Origin: Streptomyces sp. R28
Lineage (GTDB): Bacteria > Actinomycetota > Actinomycetes > Streptomycetales > Streptomycetaceae
DNA length: 64,000 bases
Assembly: GCF_041052385.1 (NCBI RefSeq)
Contig: NZ_CP163439.1
Span: 5,073,001-5,137,000, forward strand
Direction: 5' to 3'
The notes beneath the pieces were generated by a model. The model saw only the letters and a list, made by a program, of their open reading frames with translations, made no database searches and was not told where the DNA came from. How positions within the stretch are numbered: the stretch's first letter is position 1; each line of letters begins with the position of its first letter. Both the position numbers and the translations under genes were made by a program. This document shows positions 17,634 through 26,014 of this stretch, in pieces.

Positions 17634-17680
17634 GGAGCCGCTCCTCACGCGTCCGCGGCGCACGCCGCCTCGATCCCCGA

Positions 17681-17700
17681 TTACGACACTGCTGTCGTAA
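17681..17700. promoter_or_regulatory. TetR operator A
   Basis: TTACGACA and TGTCGTAA form perfect 8-bp arms around 4 bases, 47 bases from the MpaB start and within the divergent promoter region. Confidence 0.85.
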
Positions 17701-17701
17701 A

Positions 17702-17721
17702 TTAAGACACGAGTGTCGTAA
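17702..17721. promoter_or_regulatory. TetR operator B
   Basis: TTAAGACA and TGTCGTAA form 8-bp arms with one mismatch around 4 bases, starting one base after operator A ends and ten bases before the tetR GTG. Tandem sites suggest cooperative binding and tight autoregulation. Confidence 0.85.
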
Positions 17722-17730
17722 ACTGCCAAG

Positions 17731-18381
17731 GTGTCAGCCTCCGCCTCTTCAGAAGACAGGCCCCGCAAGCGGCGCCCCTACGCCCCGCGCGTCCCGATCG
17801 CGGAACGCCGCGAGCAGTTGCTCGACGCGGCCCTCGCGGTGATCGTGAGCGACGGCTACGAACGGGTCTCCATCGACGCCATCGCGAAGAAGGCCGAGGT
17901 CGCCCGGTCGGTGGTCTACGGCGCCTTCGAGAACCTCGACGCCCTGCTGACCGCGCTGCTCGACCGGCAGCAGGCACGCGCCTTCGGACGACTGCTTGAG
18001 ACGATCCCCAGCGCGCAGGACCTGCGCGAGCCCGCCGCGTTCGCCTCCGAGGCGGTACGCCGGATGTCCGCGATGCTCCGCGAGGACCCCGACACCTGGC
18101 GGCTGATCCTGCTGACTCCGGGCAACATGCCCACGGTCGTCCGCGACCGCATCGAGGCGGACCGTGAACGGTTTCGGCGCCGGGTCGAGGAATGGCTCTC
18201 CCTCGTCCTGACCGACCGGAGTGGCCCGGCCCTCGACCCGCAGGTCCTCGCCCACGCCCTCGTCGCCTGCGCGGAACACTTCGGCCGCATCGCGCTCACC
18301 GATCCCGGCAGATTCGACCCGCCCCACCTCATCGGCCAGGTGCAGGTGATCCTCGGCGCCATCTGGCCGCCGACGCGTTGA
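17731..18381 (+). CDS. TetR family transcriptional regulator
   Basis: A 216-residue repressor. The N-terminal TetR HTH (RREQLLDAALAVI..., then IDAIAKKAEVARSVVYGAF) lies at about residues 25-75, after a basic arm KRRPYAPRVP; the C-terminal ligand domain is helical with no recognisable ligand signature. It is divergent from the MpaB-like oxygenase gene and shares two TTACGACA-type palindromes with it, so it most likely represses that gene and itself and senses the oxygenase substrate or product. The start is GTG 17731; the short leader suggests a leaderless or nearly leaderless mRNA. Confidence 0.9.
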   Translation: MSASASSEDRPRKRRPYAPRVPIAERREQLLDAALAVIVSDGYERVSIDAIAKKAEVARSVVYGAFENLDALLTALLDRQQARAFGRLLETIPSAQDLREPAAFASEAVRRMSAMLREDPDTWRLILLTPGNMPTVVRDRIEADRERFRRRVEEWLSLVLTDRSGPALDPQVLAHALVACAEHFGRIALTDPGRFDPPHLIGQVQVILGAIWPPTR

Positions 18382-18505
18382 CGGCATGTCAGCGGAGAAC
18401 GGCCGCTCACTCCCGGCCCCGAGAACGAAACAGCGCCCGACCCGACCGAAGCCGACCCAGGCGCTGCGCAGCAGGTCAGCGGGGACTCCCCGCACCCACC
18501 ACCAG

Positions 18506-18578
18506 TAGGCCCTGTGGGACTCGAACCCACAACCAATGGATTAAAAGTCCACTGCTCTGCCAATTGAGCTAAGGGCCC
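18506..18578 (-). tRNA. tRNA-Lys (UUU)
   Basis: A 73-base cloverleaf, minus strand; acceptor GGGCCCT pairs with AGGGCCT, anticodon TTT in the loop CTTTTAA, TPsiC arm GGTTCGAGTCC. A small GCGGGGACTCCCCGC hairpin downstream (18479-18493) may end the transcript. CCA is not encoded. Confidence 0.95.
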
Positions 18579-18700
18579 AAGCGATGTTGCCACCCCGAGC
18601 ATAGCCGCCCATGGCCGTGTCTCCGATCGGGTATCGGGGACACGGCCACGTCGACGGTGGTGGACGGCGAGGAAACAGGCCCCCGCGCGCCACCGTGGCC

Positions 18701-20236
18701 CTACGGATCCACCGCTTCGGGCGCCCCCGCCCGCGCCGCCTCCCGGGCGATCGTCCGCTCGTGGTCGGGGTTGAGGAACCAGTGCCGGGCCGAGGCCAGC
18801 CACCAGGTCGCGGCGAAGCCGAGGACGACCAGGACGGCGATCGGGGCGTAGTTGAAGGTCTCCCAGGTCACCGGCGACACCTGCGGCAGCATGAACAGCA
18901 CCGTGATCACGCCGACCCACGCCACCGCCACCACCCCCACGACCCCCGACCAGCGGCCCAGATGCCACGGCCCCCGCTCGAAGGCCTCCCCCTTGCGCAG
19001 CCGCAGCAACGTCGGGATGACGTAGGCGATGTACAGGCCGATCACCGCGATCGAGGTCACCGCCGCGTAGGCCGTCACATTGATCAGATACGGCAGCCCG
19101 AGGACCAGCGCCCCGCCCGCCGCCAGCCACACCGCCGCGACCGGCGTACGTGTGCGCGGGCTGACCGTGTGCCAGATGTGGGAGAAGGGCAGCGCCCCGT
19201 CCCTCGAAAAGGCGTAGATCATGCGGCTGTTGGCCGTCACCGACGCCATCCCGCAGAACAGCTGCGCCCCGATGACCACCAGCAGGAGCAGCTTGCCGGC
19301 CGTCGCCCCCAGCGCGTCGAGGAGGATCTGCGCGGGCGGCGCGCCGGTCGGGGACGTGCGGACACCCTCGTACGACTGGATGGCGAAGGTGAAGCCCAGC
19401 AGCAACACGAAGCCCGCGATCCACGACGTCCAGATCGACCGCACGATCCCCTTCGGGCCGGCCGTCGCGGCGTCGTACGTCTCCTCCGTCATATGGGCCG
19501 AGGCGTCGTACCCGGTGAAGGTGTACTGGGCCATCAGCAGACCCAGCAGCACCACGTACACCCCGCTTCCCCAACCCGTGTTGTTCACGAACTCGCCGAA
19601 CACGAAGGACGCGGACCGGTGCTCGTCCGGTACAAGGGCCAGCGCGCCGACGATCACCGCGACACCCAGCACGTGCCACCACACGCTGATGCCGTTGAGC
19701 AGCGCGACGATGCGCACGCCGAAGGTGTTCAGCAGGCCGTGCAGCAGCAGGATCGCGGCGAAGAGCAGGATCGTCCGGCCCGGCGTCACCTCGAAGCCGA
19801 ACTGCAGGTTCAGATACGCGCCCAGGAAGGACGCGGCCCCGAAGTCGATGCCCGCGGTCACCGCCACCTGGCCCAGCACGTTGAACCAGCCCGTGAACCA
19901 TGCCCAGACGGCGGCCGTACGCGGCGGCGCGAGCCGGTGCGCCCAGAAGTACAGGCCCGCCGACGTCGGATACGCCGAGCAGATCTCCGCCATGGACAGG
20001 CCGACGAAGAGGGTCATCAGGCCCACGGCCACCCAGCCCCAGGTGATCACCGCCGGACCGCCCGTGTTCATGCCGAACAGATAGAGGGTCAGGCAGCCCG
20101 ACAGGACCGAGATGATCGTGAAGGAGACCGCGTAGTTGGAGAACGCCGACATGCGGCGGGCGAGAACCTGCGTGTAGCCGAGCTGGGCCAGCCGCTCTTC
20201 GTCAGACAGCCCACTCGCTCTGGCGTCATCTGTCAT
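18701..20236 (-). CDS. APC superfamily amino-acid permease
   Basis: A 511-residue membrane transporter with about twelve hydrophobic segments and the APC fold. The first helix region carries MSAFSNYAVSFTIISVLSGC, followed by GGPAVITWGW and the conserved AEICSAYPTSAGLYFWA. It resembles the GABA/choline-like amino-acid permeases of actinobacteria (the GabP/BAT1 subgroup), which import an amino acid or amine with protons; the substrate cannot be assigned. The N-terminus (MTDDARASGLSDEERLAQLG) is typical of that subgroup. It is monocistronic, read away from the tRNA-Lys side with the helicase terminator just upstream. Confidence 0.88.
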   Translation of the reverse strand: MTDDARASGLSDEERLAQLGYTQVLARRMSAFSNYAVSFTIISVLSGCLTLYLFGMNTGGPAVITWGWVAVGLMTLFVGLSMAEICSAYPTSAGLYFWAHRLAPPRTAAVWAWFTGWFNVLGQVAVTAGIDFGAASFLGAYLNLQFGFEVTPGRTILLFAAILLLHGLLNTFGVRIVALLNGISVWWHVLGVAVIVGALALVPDEHRSASFVFGEFVNNTGWGSGVYVVLLGLLMAQYTFTGYDASAHMTEETYDAATAGPKGIVRSIWTSWIAGFVLLLGFTFAIQSYEGVRTSPTGAPPAQILLDALGATAGKLLLLVVIGAQLFCGMASVTANSRMIYAFSRDGALPFSHIWHTVSPRTRTPVAAVWLAAGGALVLGLPYLINVTAYAAVTSIAVIGLYIAYVIPTLLRLRKGEAFERGPWHLGRWSGVVGVVAVAWVGVITVLFMLPQVSPVTWETFNYAPIAVLVVLGFAATWWLASARHWFLNPDHERTIAREAARAGAPEAVDP

Positions 20237-20289
20237 GTCCCCAGCAATTCCCTCCCCGGGGGCGTGACATGCGTCACCTGATGGCCAAA

Positions 20290-20316
20290 AAGGGCCCCTT
20301 CGGAGAAGGAGCCCTT
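20290..20316 (-). terminator. Terminator of the DEAD-box helicase gene
   Basis: An 11-bp stem with one G-U wobble and a 5-base loop; on the minus strand it ends in CCCTTTTTGG, just after the helicase stop. Confidence 0.85.
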
Positions 20317-20343
20317 AGTGGATCAGTTGCCGTTCAGCTTGTG

Positions 20344-22536
20344 TCAGCCGTTGCGCTTCCAGCGCGGCTTGTCGTCGCGGCGCCCGAAGGAGCCGGAGGT
20401 GCCGGAGGTGCCGGAGGTGCCGGAGGTGCCGCCACGGTGGTCGTCACGACGGCCGTACGGGCGGTCATGGCCGCCGGAGCGGAAGCCCGGGCGGTCGTCG
20501 CGACGGTCGCGGTTGAAGGGGCGGTCGCTGCCACGGTGACCGCCGCGCTCGTCCCGGCGCTCGAAGGGGCGCCCGGCCGGACGGTCGTCCCGGCGGAACC
20601 CACCCCGGTCGTCGCGGCGCTCGAAGGTGCGGCCACCACGGTCGTCACGACGCTCGAACGAGCGGCCACCGCGGTCGTCGCGGCGGTCGTCACGGCGGAA
20701 GCCGCCACGGTCGTTGTCACGACGCTCGAACCCACGGTCGCCACGGTCACGGTTGAACCCACCGCGGTCGTTGTTGTCCCGACGCTCGAAGGAACGCCCA
20801 CCCCGGTCGTCCCGACGGTCATCACGGCGGTCGTCACGGCGGAAGCCGCCACGGTCGTTGTCACGACGCTCGAACCCACGGTCGCCACGGTCACGGTTGA
20901 ACCCACCGCGGTCGTTGTTGTCCCGACGCTCGAAGGAACGCCCACCCCGGTCGTCCCGACGGTCATCGCGACGGTCGTCACGGCGGAAGCCGCCACGGTC
21001 GTTGTCACGACGCTCACGACGCTCGTACGCCGGAGCCTCCGTCTTGTCGACGTCCTGCGCCACCGGCTGCTCGGGCACGGCCACCTCGGCGGCAGCCTCG
21101 ACCGCCACGGCCTGCGCCTCGGCGACCGCGGCCTCGGGGTCCTCGCCCCGCTCGCGCGCGACCCGGGCGACGAGCCGGTCGGCCTCCTCACGCAGCTCCG
21201 CGGCACGCCGCTGCGCCCGCTCCAGCTCCTTGGTGAGCTGAGCCACCTCACGCTCGGCCTGCTGCGCGGCGTTGCCCGCGGACTCGGCCTGCACCTCGGT
21301 CATCGAACGGGCGCCGGTGATCTCGGCGACCTCCGGGTCGAAGGCGGCACCGCCCTGGATGATGTGGCGCGAGGCGTCGACGCCCGCGTCCTCCATCAGC
21401 CGGAAGATCTGGCGGCGCTGGTGCGGCAGGGAGAGGGAGACGACCGTGCCGGTGCGGCCCGCGCGAGCGGTACGGCCCGCACGGTGCAGGTAGTCCTTGT
21501 GGTCGCCGGCCGGGTCGACGTTCAGCACGAGGTCGATGCCGTCGACGTGGATACCGCGAGCGGCGACGTCGGTCGCGACGAGGGCGTTGACGTAGCCCTT
21601 CTTGAAGTCCTCCAGCACCCGGGTGCGCGCGCCCTGCGTCATACCGCCGTGCAACGCGTCGGCCTTCACACCGGAGTCGCACAGCTGCTCGGCGATGCGG
21701 TCGGCGCCCAGCTGGGTGCGGACGAAGATGATGGTGCGGCCCTTGCGGGAGGCGATCGCGGCGGTGACCGGCGCCTTGTCCTTGGGCTTCACGATCAGGA
21801 TGTGGTGCGACATGGTCGTGACGTTGCCCTGGGCGCTGTCGACCTCGTGCGTGACCGGGTTGGTCAGGTAGCGCTTGACCAGGGTGGAGATCTCGTTCTC
21901 CATCGTGGCCGAGAACAGCATCCGCTGGCCGCCGCCCGGGATCTGGTCGAGCAGCTCGGTGACCTCGGGCAGGAAGCCCAGGTCGGACATCTGGTCGGCC
22001 TCGTCGAGGACGGCGACCTCGACGTTCGCCAGGGAGCAGGCGCCGCGGTTGATGATGTCGCGCAGTCGGCCCGGGGTGGCGACGAGGATGTCGACGCCGC
22101 GCTCGAGGGCGTAGATCTGGTTGCTCATCGACGTACCGCCGCAGACGACCTTCATCTTGAGGCCGAGGACGTCGCCGTAGGGCTGGAGGGCGTCCGCGAC
22201 CTGCATCGCGAGCTCACGGGTCGGGGTGAGGATGACGGCGCGCGGCTTGTGCTTCTCGGTGCGACCACCGGCGAGGCGCGTCATGGTCGGCAGACCGAAG
22301 GAGAGGGTCTTGCCGGAGCCGGTGCGGCCACGGCCGAGGATGTCCTTGCCGGCCAGGGCGTCCGGGATGGTCGCGGCCTGGATCGGGAAGGGGGTGGTCA
22401 CGCCGTTCTGGGCGAGCTTGCGGACGACGCCCTCGGGGAGACCGAGGTCCGCGAACGTCGCCTCGGGAGCGTCCTCGACGGGCGCGTTCTCCGCGTCCTC
22501 GGGCACAACGACGTGATCAGTACTGGAAATGGACAT
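20344..22536 (-). CDS. DEAD-box ATP-dependent RNA helicase with long Arg/Asp/Gly-rich tail
   Basis: A 730-residue RNA helicase. The Q motif lies at FADLGLPEGVVRKLAQNG...FPIQ, Walker A at residues 70-77 (GRTGSGKT), PTRELA near 105, DEAD at 178-181, SAT and ARGIHVDG and HRAGRTARAG further on. After a short coiled coil, residues beyond about 490 form a low-complexity tail of Arg, Asp, Gly and Phe (RGGF, FERRD repeats), typical of RNA-binding tails, with two near-identical 48-residue units and GTS repeats near the end. It probably helps mRNA turnover or ribosome assembly, especially in the cold. ATG 22536 was chosen because the domain starts there; the frame extends upstream without family similarity. 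Confidence 0.92.
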   Translation of the reverse strand: MSISSTDHVVVPEDAENAPVEDAPEATFADLGLPEGVVRKLAQNGVTTPFPIQAATIPDALAGKDILGRGRTGSGKTLSFGLPTMTRLAGGRTEKHKPRAVILTPTRELAMQVADALQPYGDVLGLKMKVVCGGTSMSNQIYALERGVDILVATPGRLRDIINRGACSLANVEVAVLDEADQMSDLGFLPEVTELLDQIPGGGQRMLFSATMENEISTLVKRYLTNPVTHEVDSAQGNVTTMSHHILIVKPKDKAPVTAAIASRKGRTIIFVRTQLGADRIAEQLCDSGVKADALHGGMTQGARTRVLEDFKKGYVNALVATDVAARGIHVDGIDLVLNVDPAGDHKDYLHRAGRTARAGRTGTVVSLSLPHQRRQIFRLMEDAGVDASRHIIQGGAAFDPEVAEITGARSMTEVQAESAGNAAQQAEREVAQLTKELERAQRRAAELREEADRLVARVARERGEDPEAAVAEAQAVAVEAAAEVAVPEQPVAQDVDKTEAPAYERRERRDNDRGGFRRDDRRDDRRDDRGGRSFERRDNNDRGGFNRDRGDRGFERRDNDRGGFRRDDRRDDRRDDRGGRSFERRDNNDRGGFNRDRGDRGFERRDNDRGGFRRDDRRDDRGGRSFERRDDRGGRTFERRDDRGGFRRDDRPAGRPFERRDERGGHRGSDRPFNRDRRDDRPGFRSGGHDRPYGRRDDHRGGTSGTSGTSGTSGSFGRRDDKPRWKRNG
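20391..20433. repeat. 9-bp tandem repeat in the helicase tail
   Basis: Four to five copies of ggaggtgcc (plus-strand reading) encode Gly-Thr-Ser repeats at the helicase C-terminus; similar in style to the Gly-Ile-Ser array in trmB. Confidence 0.85.
20677..21015. repeat. 144-bp tandem repeat in the helicase tail
   Basis: Two full head-to-tail copies start at 20701 and 20845 and differ at only two of 144 bases; a partial third runs from 20989 to about 21015 and a degenerate piece precedes the first. Each unit encodes 48 residues of the Arg/Asp/Gly-rich tail. Near-identity indicates recent duplication or ongoing homogenisation. Confidence 0.9.
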
Positions 22537-22788
22537 GCGTATGCGAAACCTTCCGGAGTCTCGTCGGCACGCGCCCGTCAACTCCGTGATTCGCAATACG
22601 ACCGCCTCTATGCGGTCAGCCACGGCAAGGGAGAGTACGCGCCACACGGCGCGCTCTGCAGTGGCGCCGGGCAAATGGGATCAAACGATCTACCACCATA
22701 CGCACCCCCGGCCCCCCAAGGCAAACCGACCGTCAACCGTGTAGGCAACGTCACTCGCCACCGTCCCCTCGCCCCTGCCGCTCCGACG

Positions 22789-23337
22789 TCAGGCGGGCGC
22801 CCCCGCAGTCGGCGCCGGCTCCCGCTGAGCCAGCTGCGGCCCCGTCTCCTCGTGCGCCGACGACGAGGGCTCGGCCTCCGTGGGCGTCGGCGCGGCGGAC
22901 GTCGGCTGCTCGGTCGGCGTCGGTTCCGGATCCGGCGTCCGGGTGGGCGTCGGCTCGGCCGTACGGGTGGGGCCCGGCTTGTCGCTCTGCCCCGGATTGA
23001 CCGGCGGCTTGCCCCCCGCGGGAGCGGACGGGCTCACGGCCGCGGACGGCGAGGCCGAGGCGGACGCCGACGCCTCGGCACCCTTCTCGCCCTTCCCCTT
23101 GCGCTTCTTGCCCTTCTCCTTCTCCCGCTTGCGGTCGTCCACATGCGCCCCGTACCCGGCCCCGCCGCCCGACACGGCCGACCCTCCGTCGGGCGCCTCA
23201 CCACCGCGCTGACCCGCGGAGTGCGAGGGCTTCGCGCTCCCCCCTCCGGCGTCGTCACCCACGCTCATACAGCCGGCGGCAGCGGCGACGGCCACCACCG
23301 TGGCGGCCAGACGGACAGGTACGTACAAGGGGCGCAC
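22789..23337 (-). CDS. Putative lipoprotein, Pro/Thr/Ser-rich
   Basis: A 182-residue putative lipoprotein. The N-terminal hydrophobic stretch (LAATVVAVAAAAGC) ends in a lipobox-type Cys, so it should be anchored on the outer face of the membrane. The remainder is low complexity: a Gly/Ser part, a Lys/Glu/Gly-rich block (KREKEKGKKRKGKGEKG) and a Pro/Thr/Glu-rich C-terminal part, with no domain I recognise. Start GTG 23337 is favoured because GGAGG lies eight bases upstream; GTG 23346 overlaps the ribosome binding site. Such wall-spanning lipoproteins are common in Streptomyces, and function is unknown. Confidence 0.65.
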   Translation of the reverse strand: MRPLYVPVRLAATVVAVAAAAGCMSVGDDAGGGSAKPSHSAGQRGGEAPDGGSAVSGGGAGYGAHVDDRKREKEKGKKRKGKGEKGAEASASASASPSAAVSPSAPAGGKPPVNPGQSDKPGPTRTAEPTPTRTPDPEPTPTEQPTSAAPTPTEAEPSSSAHEETGPQLAQREPAPTAGAPA

Positions 23338-23455
23338 GGGAGCCACCTCCAGGGGCGGGCGAAGAAGTCAACCTGCCCAACTCCCGCCGCCCACAAGAGG
23401 ACACGCGCCCCGCGCGACAGGACACACGCCCGCCACCGAAAGACCGGAAGCCGCC

Positions 23456-23806
23456 TCACCCGTACCCGAGCGCGTGCAACCGCGCGTCGTCGATCCCGAA
23501 GTGATGCGCGATCTCGTGCACCACCGTCACCTCGGTCTCCTCGACGACCTCCTCCCGCGACGTACACATCCGCAGCGTCGGCCCCCGATAGATCGTGATC
23601 CGGTCCGGCAGCACCCCGGCGTACCACTCCCCGCGCTCGGTCAGCGGAGTCCCTTCGTACAACCCGAGCAGCTCGGGATCGTCCTTGGGCGGTTCGTCCT
23701 CGACGAACACCGCGACGTTGTCCATCAGCCGCGTCAACTCCGGCGGAATCCGGTCCAGCGCCTCGGCGACCAGTTCCTCGAACTCCTCGCGCGTCATCTC
23801 CAGCAC
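23456..23806 (-). CDS. Small metallopeptidase-like protein (Zincin_1 family)
   Basis: A 116-residue cytoplasmic protein with the fold of the minimal zincin family (DUF1025). The zinc motif VTVVHEIAHHFGID lies near the C-terminus and the family block MDNVAVFVEDEPP near the N-terminus. These proteins conserve the HExxH motif but have no clear substrate; some are thought to be toxin-like or protease-like helpers. GTG 23806 (MLEMTREEF) matches the usual start of the family, whereas the frame upstream is not conserved-looking. It lies head-to-head with the metallophosphoesterase gene (start-to-start distance 85 bases). Confidence 0.8.
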   Translation of the reverse strand: MLEMTREEFEELVAEALDRIPPELTRLMDNVAVFVEDEPPKDDPELLGLYEGTPLTERGEWYAGVLPDRITIYRGPTLRMCTSREEVVEETEVTVVHEIAHHFGIDDARLHALGYG

Positions 23807-23891
23807 AGGCCCATTGTCGGGTACGAACCCGCCGTGAAGGAGCCGCCAACGGCCCCGCATACCCACCCGCGCACTTGGGCATACGGGACCA

Positions 23892-25496
23892 ATGGCCCGC
23901 GTCCCCGCCGCAGTCCGGAAGGTTCTCGCCCCCCTCCCCAGGGCGCCACGCGCCCTCGCCCGCCGTTACGCCACCCGCCGCCCGAGCCCCACCCCGGAAC
24001 TCGTCACCCAGCCCCACCCCTGGACACGCGCCCTCGGCCTGGTCACCGTCGTCCTGCTCGGCGCCTGGCTCGGCCTGCTGATCGTCGGCAACGTACGCGT
24101 CCCGGTCGGCCCCATGAACACGACGATGACCCTGCGCCCCTCCATCACCGGCGGCACAAAGATCAACGTCTCCCCGCTCGGCGCCCTCCAGCTGGACAGC
24201 CACATCGCCCCCGTCCGCCTGGACGTCAACGTCGACCAGCTGGACCCGGCCCGCGCCCAGGCCCTCGTCGACCACCCCGAACGCCTCTCCGGCCTCCAGG
24301 ACGAGGTCACCCAGGACGTCGCCCACGGCACCCGCGACCTGGCCCTGCGCAGCTGCGTCGCCGTCGTCACCGGCGCCACCGCCCTCGGCCTCGCCGTCTA
24401 CCGCCGCCCCCGCCGCGCCCTGGCCGCCGGCGGCCTCGCCCTCACCCTCCTGGCGGCCTCGGGCGGCACGGCATACGCCACCTGGAACCCCGAATCCGTC
24501 CTGGAACCGAAGTTCTCCGGCCTGCTCTCCTCCGCACCGTCCCTGGTGGGCAACGCCCGCAGCATCGTCACCGAATTCGACGTCTACCAGAAGGAGTTGG
24601 CCCGCCTGGTCACCAACGTGACCAAGCTCTACGACGCCACCTCCACGCTCCCGGCCTACACCCCCGACCCGAGCACCATCCGCGTCCTGCACGTCTCCGA
24701 CATCCACCTCAACCCGGCGAGCTGGAAGATCATCGCCTCGCTCGTCGAGCAGTACAAGGTCAACGTGATCGTCGACTCCGGCGACACCATGGACCACGGC
24801 ACCGCCGCCGAGAACGGCTTCCTCGACCCCATCGAGGACCTCGGCGCGCCCTACGTCTGGGTCCGCGGCAACCACGACTCCCACCTCACCCAGCGCTACC
24901 TGGAAAAGCTCAAGAACGTCCACGTCCTGGACGACGGCAAGGCGCAGACCGTCGCGGGCCTGCGCTTCGCCGGCATCGGCGACCCCCAGTTCACCCCCGA
25001 CCGCTCCAAGATCCCCGGCGGCGACGCGGCCAACGAACTGGCAGGCGCCCGCCTGGCCACGTCCCTGCGCGACCAGAAGGCCGCCGGCACCCCCGTGGAC
25101 GTCGCCGTCGCCCACGAACCGGTCGCCGCCGGCCAGACCGACGGCGAGGTCCCCCTGGCCCTGGCCGGCCACATCCACCACCAGGAAATGGAGGTCCTCC
25201 CCTACGGCACCCGCCTCCGCGTCGAAGGCTCCACCGGTGGCAGCGGCCTGCGTGCGATCGAGGGCAAACACCCCGACCCCATCCAGACCTCGATCCTCTA
25301 CTTCGACCGCGACACCCACCGCCTCCAGGCCTGGGACGAGATCGAGCTGGGCGGCCTGGGCCTGACGACGGCTGAGGTGCGGCGCAACCTGGTGGAGGAG
25401 AACCAACCGGGCGCGACCGACTCACCGACCGACTCACCGACTGGCTCGCAGACCGGCTCGCCGCCGCCCACACCCGCACCCAACCCCTCGCCGTAA
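23892..25496 (+). CDS. Membrane-anchored metallophosphoesterase
   Basis: A 534-residue protein with two N-terminal hydrophobic segments (WTRALGLVTVVLLGAWLGLLIV and ALAAGGLALTLLAASGG regions) enclosing an extracytoplasmic domain. A calcineurin-type phosphoesterase domain begins at about residue 255: HVSDIHLNP, SGDTMDHG, VRGNHDSHL, AVAHEPV and LAGHIHHQE supply the dimetal ligands. The C-terminus is Pro/Thr/Ser-rich. It resembles the YaeI/UshA-like actinobacterial membrane phosphoesterases; the substrate (lipid, nucleotide or wall precursor) is unknown. The start is ATG 23892, divergent from the small zincin gene. tRNA-Glu follows it on the same strand. Confidence 0.85.
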   Translation: MARVPAAVRKVLAPLPRAPRALARRYATRRPSPTPELVTQPHPWTRALGLVTVVLLGAWLGLLIVGNVRVPVGPMNTTMTLRPSITGGTKINVSPLGALQLDSHIAPVRLDVNVDQLDPARAQALVDHPERLSGLQDEVTQDVAHGTRDLALRSCVAVVTGATALGLAVYRRPRRALAAGGLALTLLAASGGTAYATWNPESVLEPKFSGLLSSAPSLVGNARSIVTEFDVYQKELARLVTNVTKLYDATSTLPAYTPDPSTIRVLHVSDIHLNPASWKIIASLVEQYKVNVIVDSGDTMDHGTAAENGFLDPIEDLGAPYVWVRGNHDSHLTQRYLEKLKNVHVLDDGKAQTVAGLRFAGIGDPQFTPDRSKIPGGDAANELAGARLATSLRDQKAAGTPVDVAVAHEPVAAGQTDGEVPLALAGHIHHQEMEVLPYGTRLRVEGSTGGSGLRAIEGKHPDPIQTSILYFDRDTHRLQAWDEIELGGLGLTTAEVRRNLVEENQPGATDSPTDSPTGSQTGSPPPTPAPNPSP

Positions 25497-25576
25497 ACCG
25501 TTTTGGCGATACCTCCCGCCATCCCATATGCTTCTCACGTCCCCGACGCGCTGAGAAGCGCCCAGGCGGGCCGATA

Positions 25577-25649
25577 GCCCTCATCGTCTAGCGGCCTAGG
25601 ACGCCGCCCTTTCAAGGCGGTAGCACGGGTTCGAATCCCGTTGGGGGCA
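25577..25649 (+). tRNA. tRNA-Glu (UUC)
   Basis: A 73-base tRNA; acceptor GCCCTCA pairs with TGGGGGC, anticodon loop CTTTCAA (UUC). First of a tRNA-Glu/Asp/Phe cluster. Confidence 0.95.
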
Positions 25650-25686
25650 CGCAGTATGGTGTGCGACACTGTCGTACGCACAGCTT

Positions 25687-25761
25687 GGTCCTGTGGAGCA
25701 GTTTGGAGTGCTCGCCACCCTGTCAAGGTGGAGGCCGCGGGTTCAAATCCCGTCAGGACCG
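25687..25761 (+). tRNA. tRNA-Asp (GUC), copy 1
   Basis: A 75-base tRNA; acceptor GGTCCTG pairs with CAGGACC, discriminator G, anticodon loop CTGTCAA (GUC). Identical over its full length to the copy at 30054-30128. Confidence 0.95.
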
Positions 25762-25784
25762 CTGAGGCTTCTCGTAGGCCTCGT

Positions 25785-25858
25785 GGCTGGGTAGCTCAGT
25801 TGGTACGAGCGATCGCCTGAAAAGCGATAGGTCGCCGGTTCGACCCCGGCCCCAGCCA
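25785..25858 (+). tRNA. tRNA-Phe (GAA)
   Basis: A 74-base tRNA; acceptor GGCTGGG pairs with CCCAGCC, anticodon loop CTGAAAA (GAA). Last of the Glu-Asp-Phe cluster and followed by a terminator. Confidence 0.95.
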
Positions 25859-25864
25859 CAGCTC

Positions 25865-25890
25865 AGGCCCCGATCTTCGGATCGGGGCCT
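25865..25890 (+). terminator. Terminator of the tRNA-Glu/Asp/Phe cluster
   Basis: AGGCCCCGATC, TTCG tetraloop and GATCGGGGCCT form a perfect 11-bp stem followed by TGTTGTTTT. Confidence 0.95.
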
Positions 25891-26014
25891 TGTTGTTTTC
25901 CGCACCGCAGACTCGCACCCACCAGCCGAGTCGGCCGCCGCAGGCACCCCGCCCAACCGCCGACGGCAAAAGCGTTCGCCACGGATTTCGGCGGGATGAG
26001 ATCCTGGATCGCGT

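Noticed and set aside
20677..21015. Possible CRISPR-like array
   Set aside because: Repeats are contiguous 144-bp units inside a coding frame, with no unique spacers and no cas genes.
20334..21251. Ser/Arg- and Val/Thr-rich frames on both strands over the helicase tail repeats
   Set aside because: Repetitive antisense and out-of-frame readings of the 144-bp tandem repeat.
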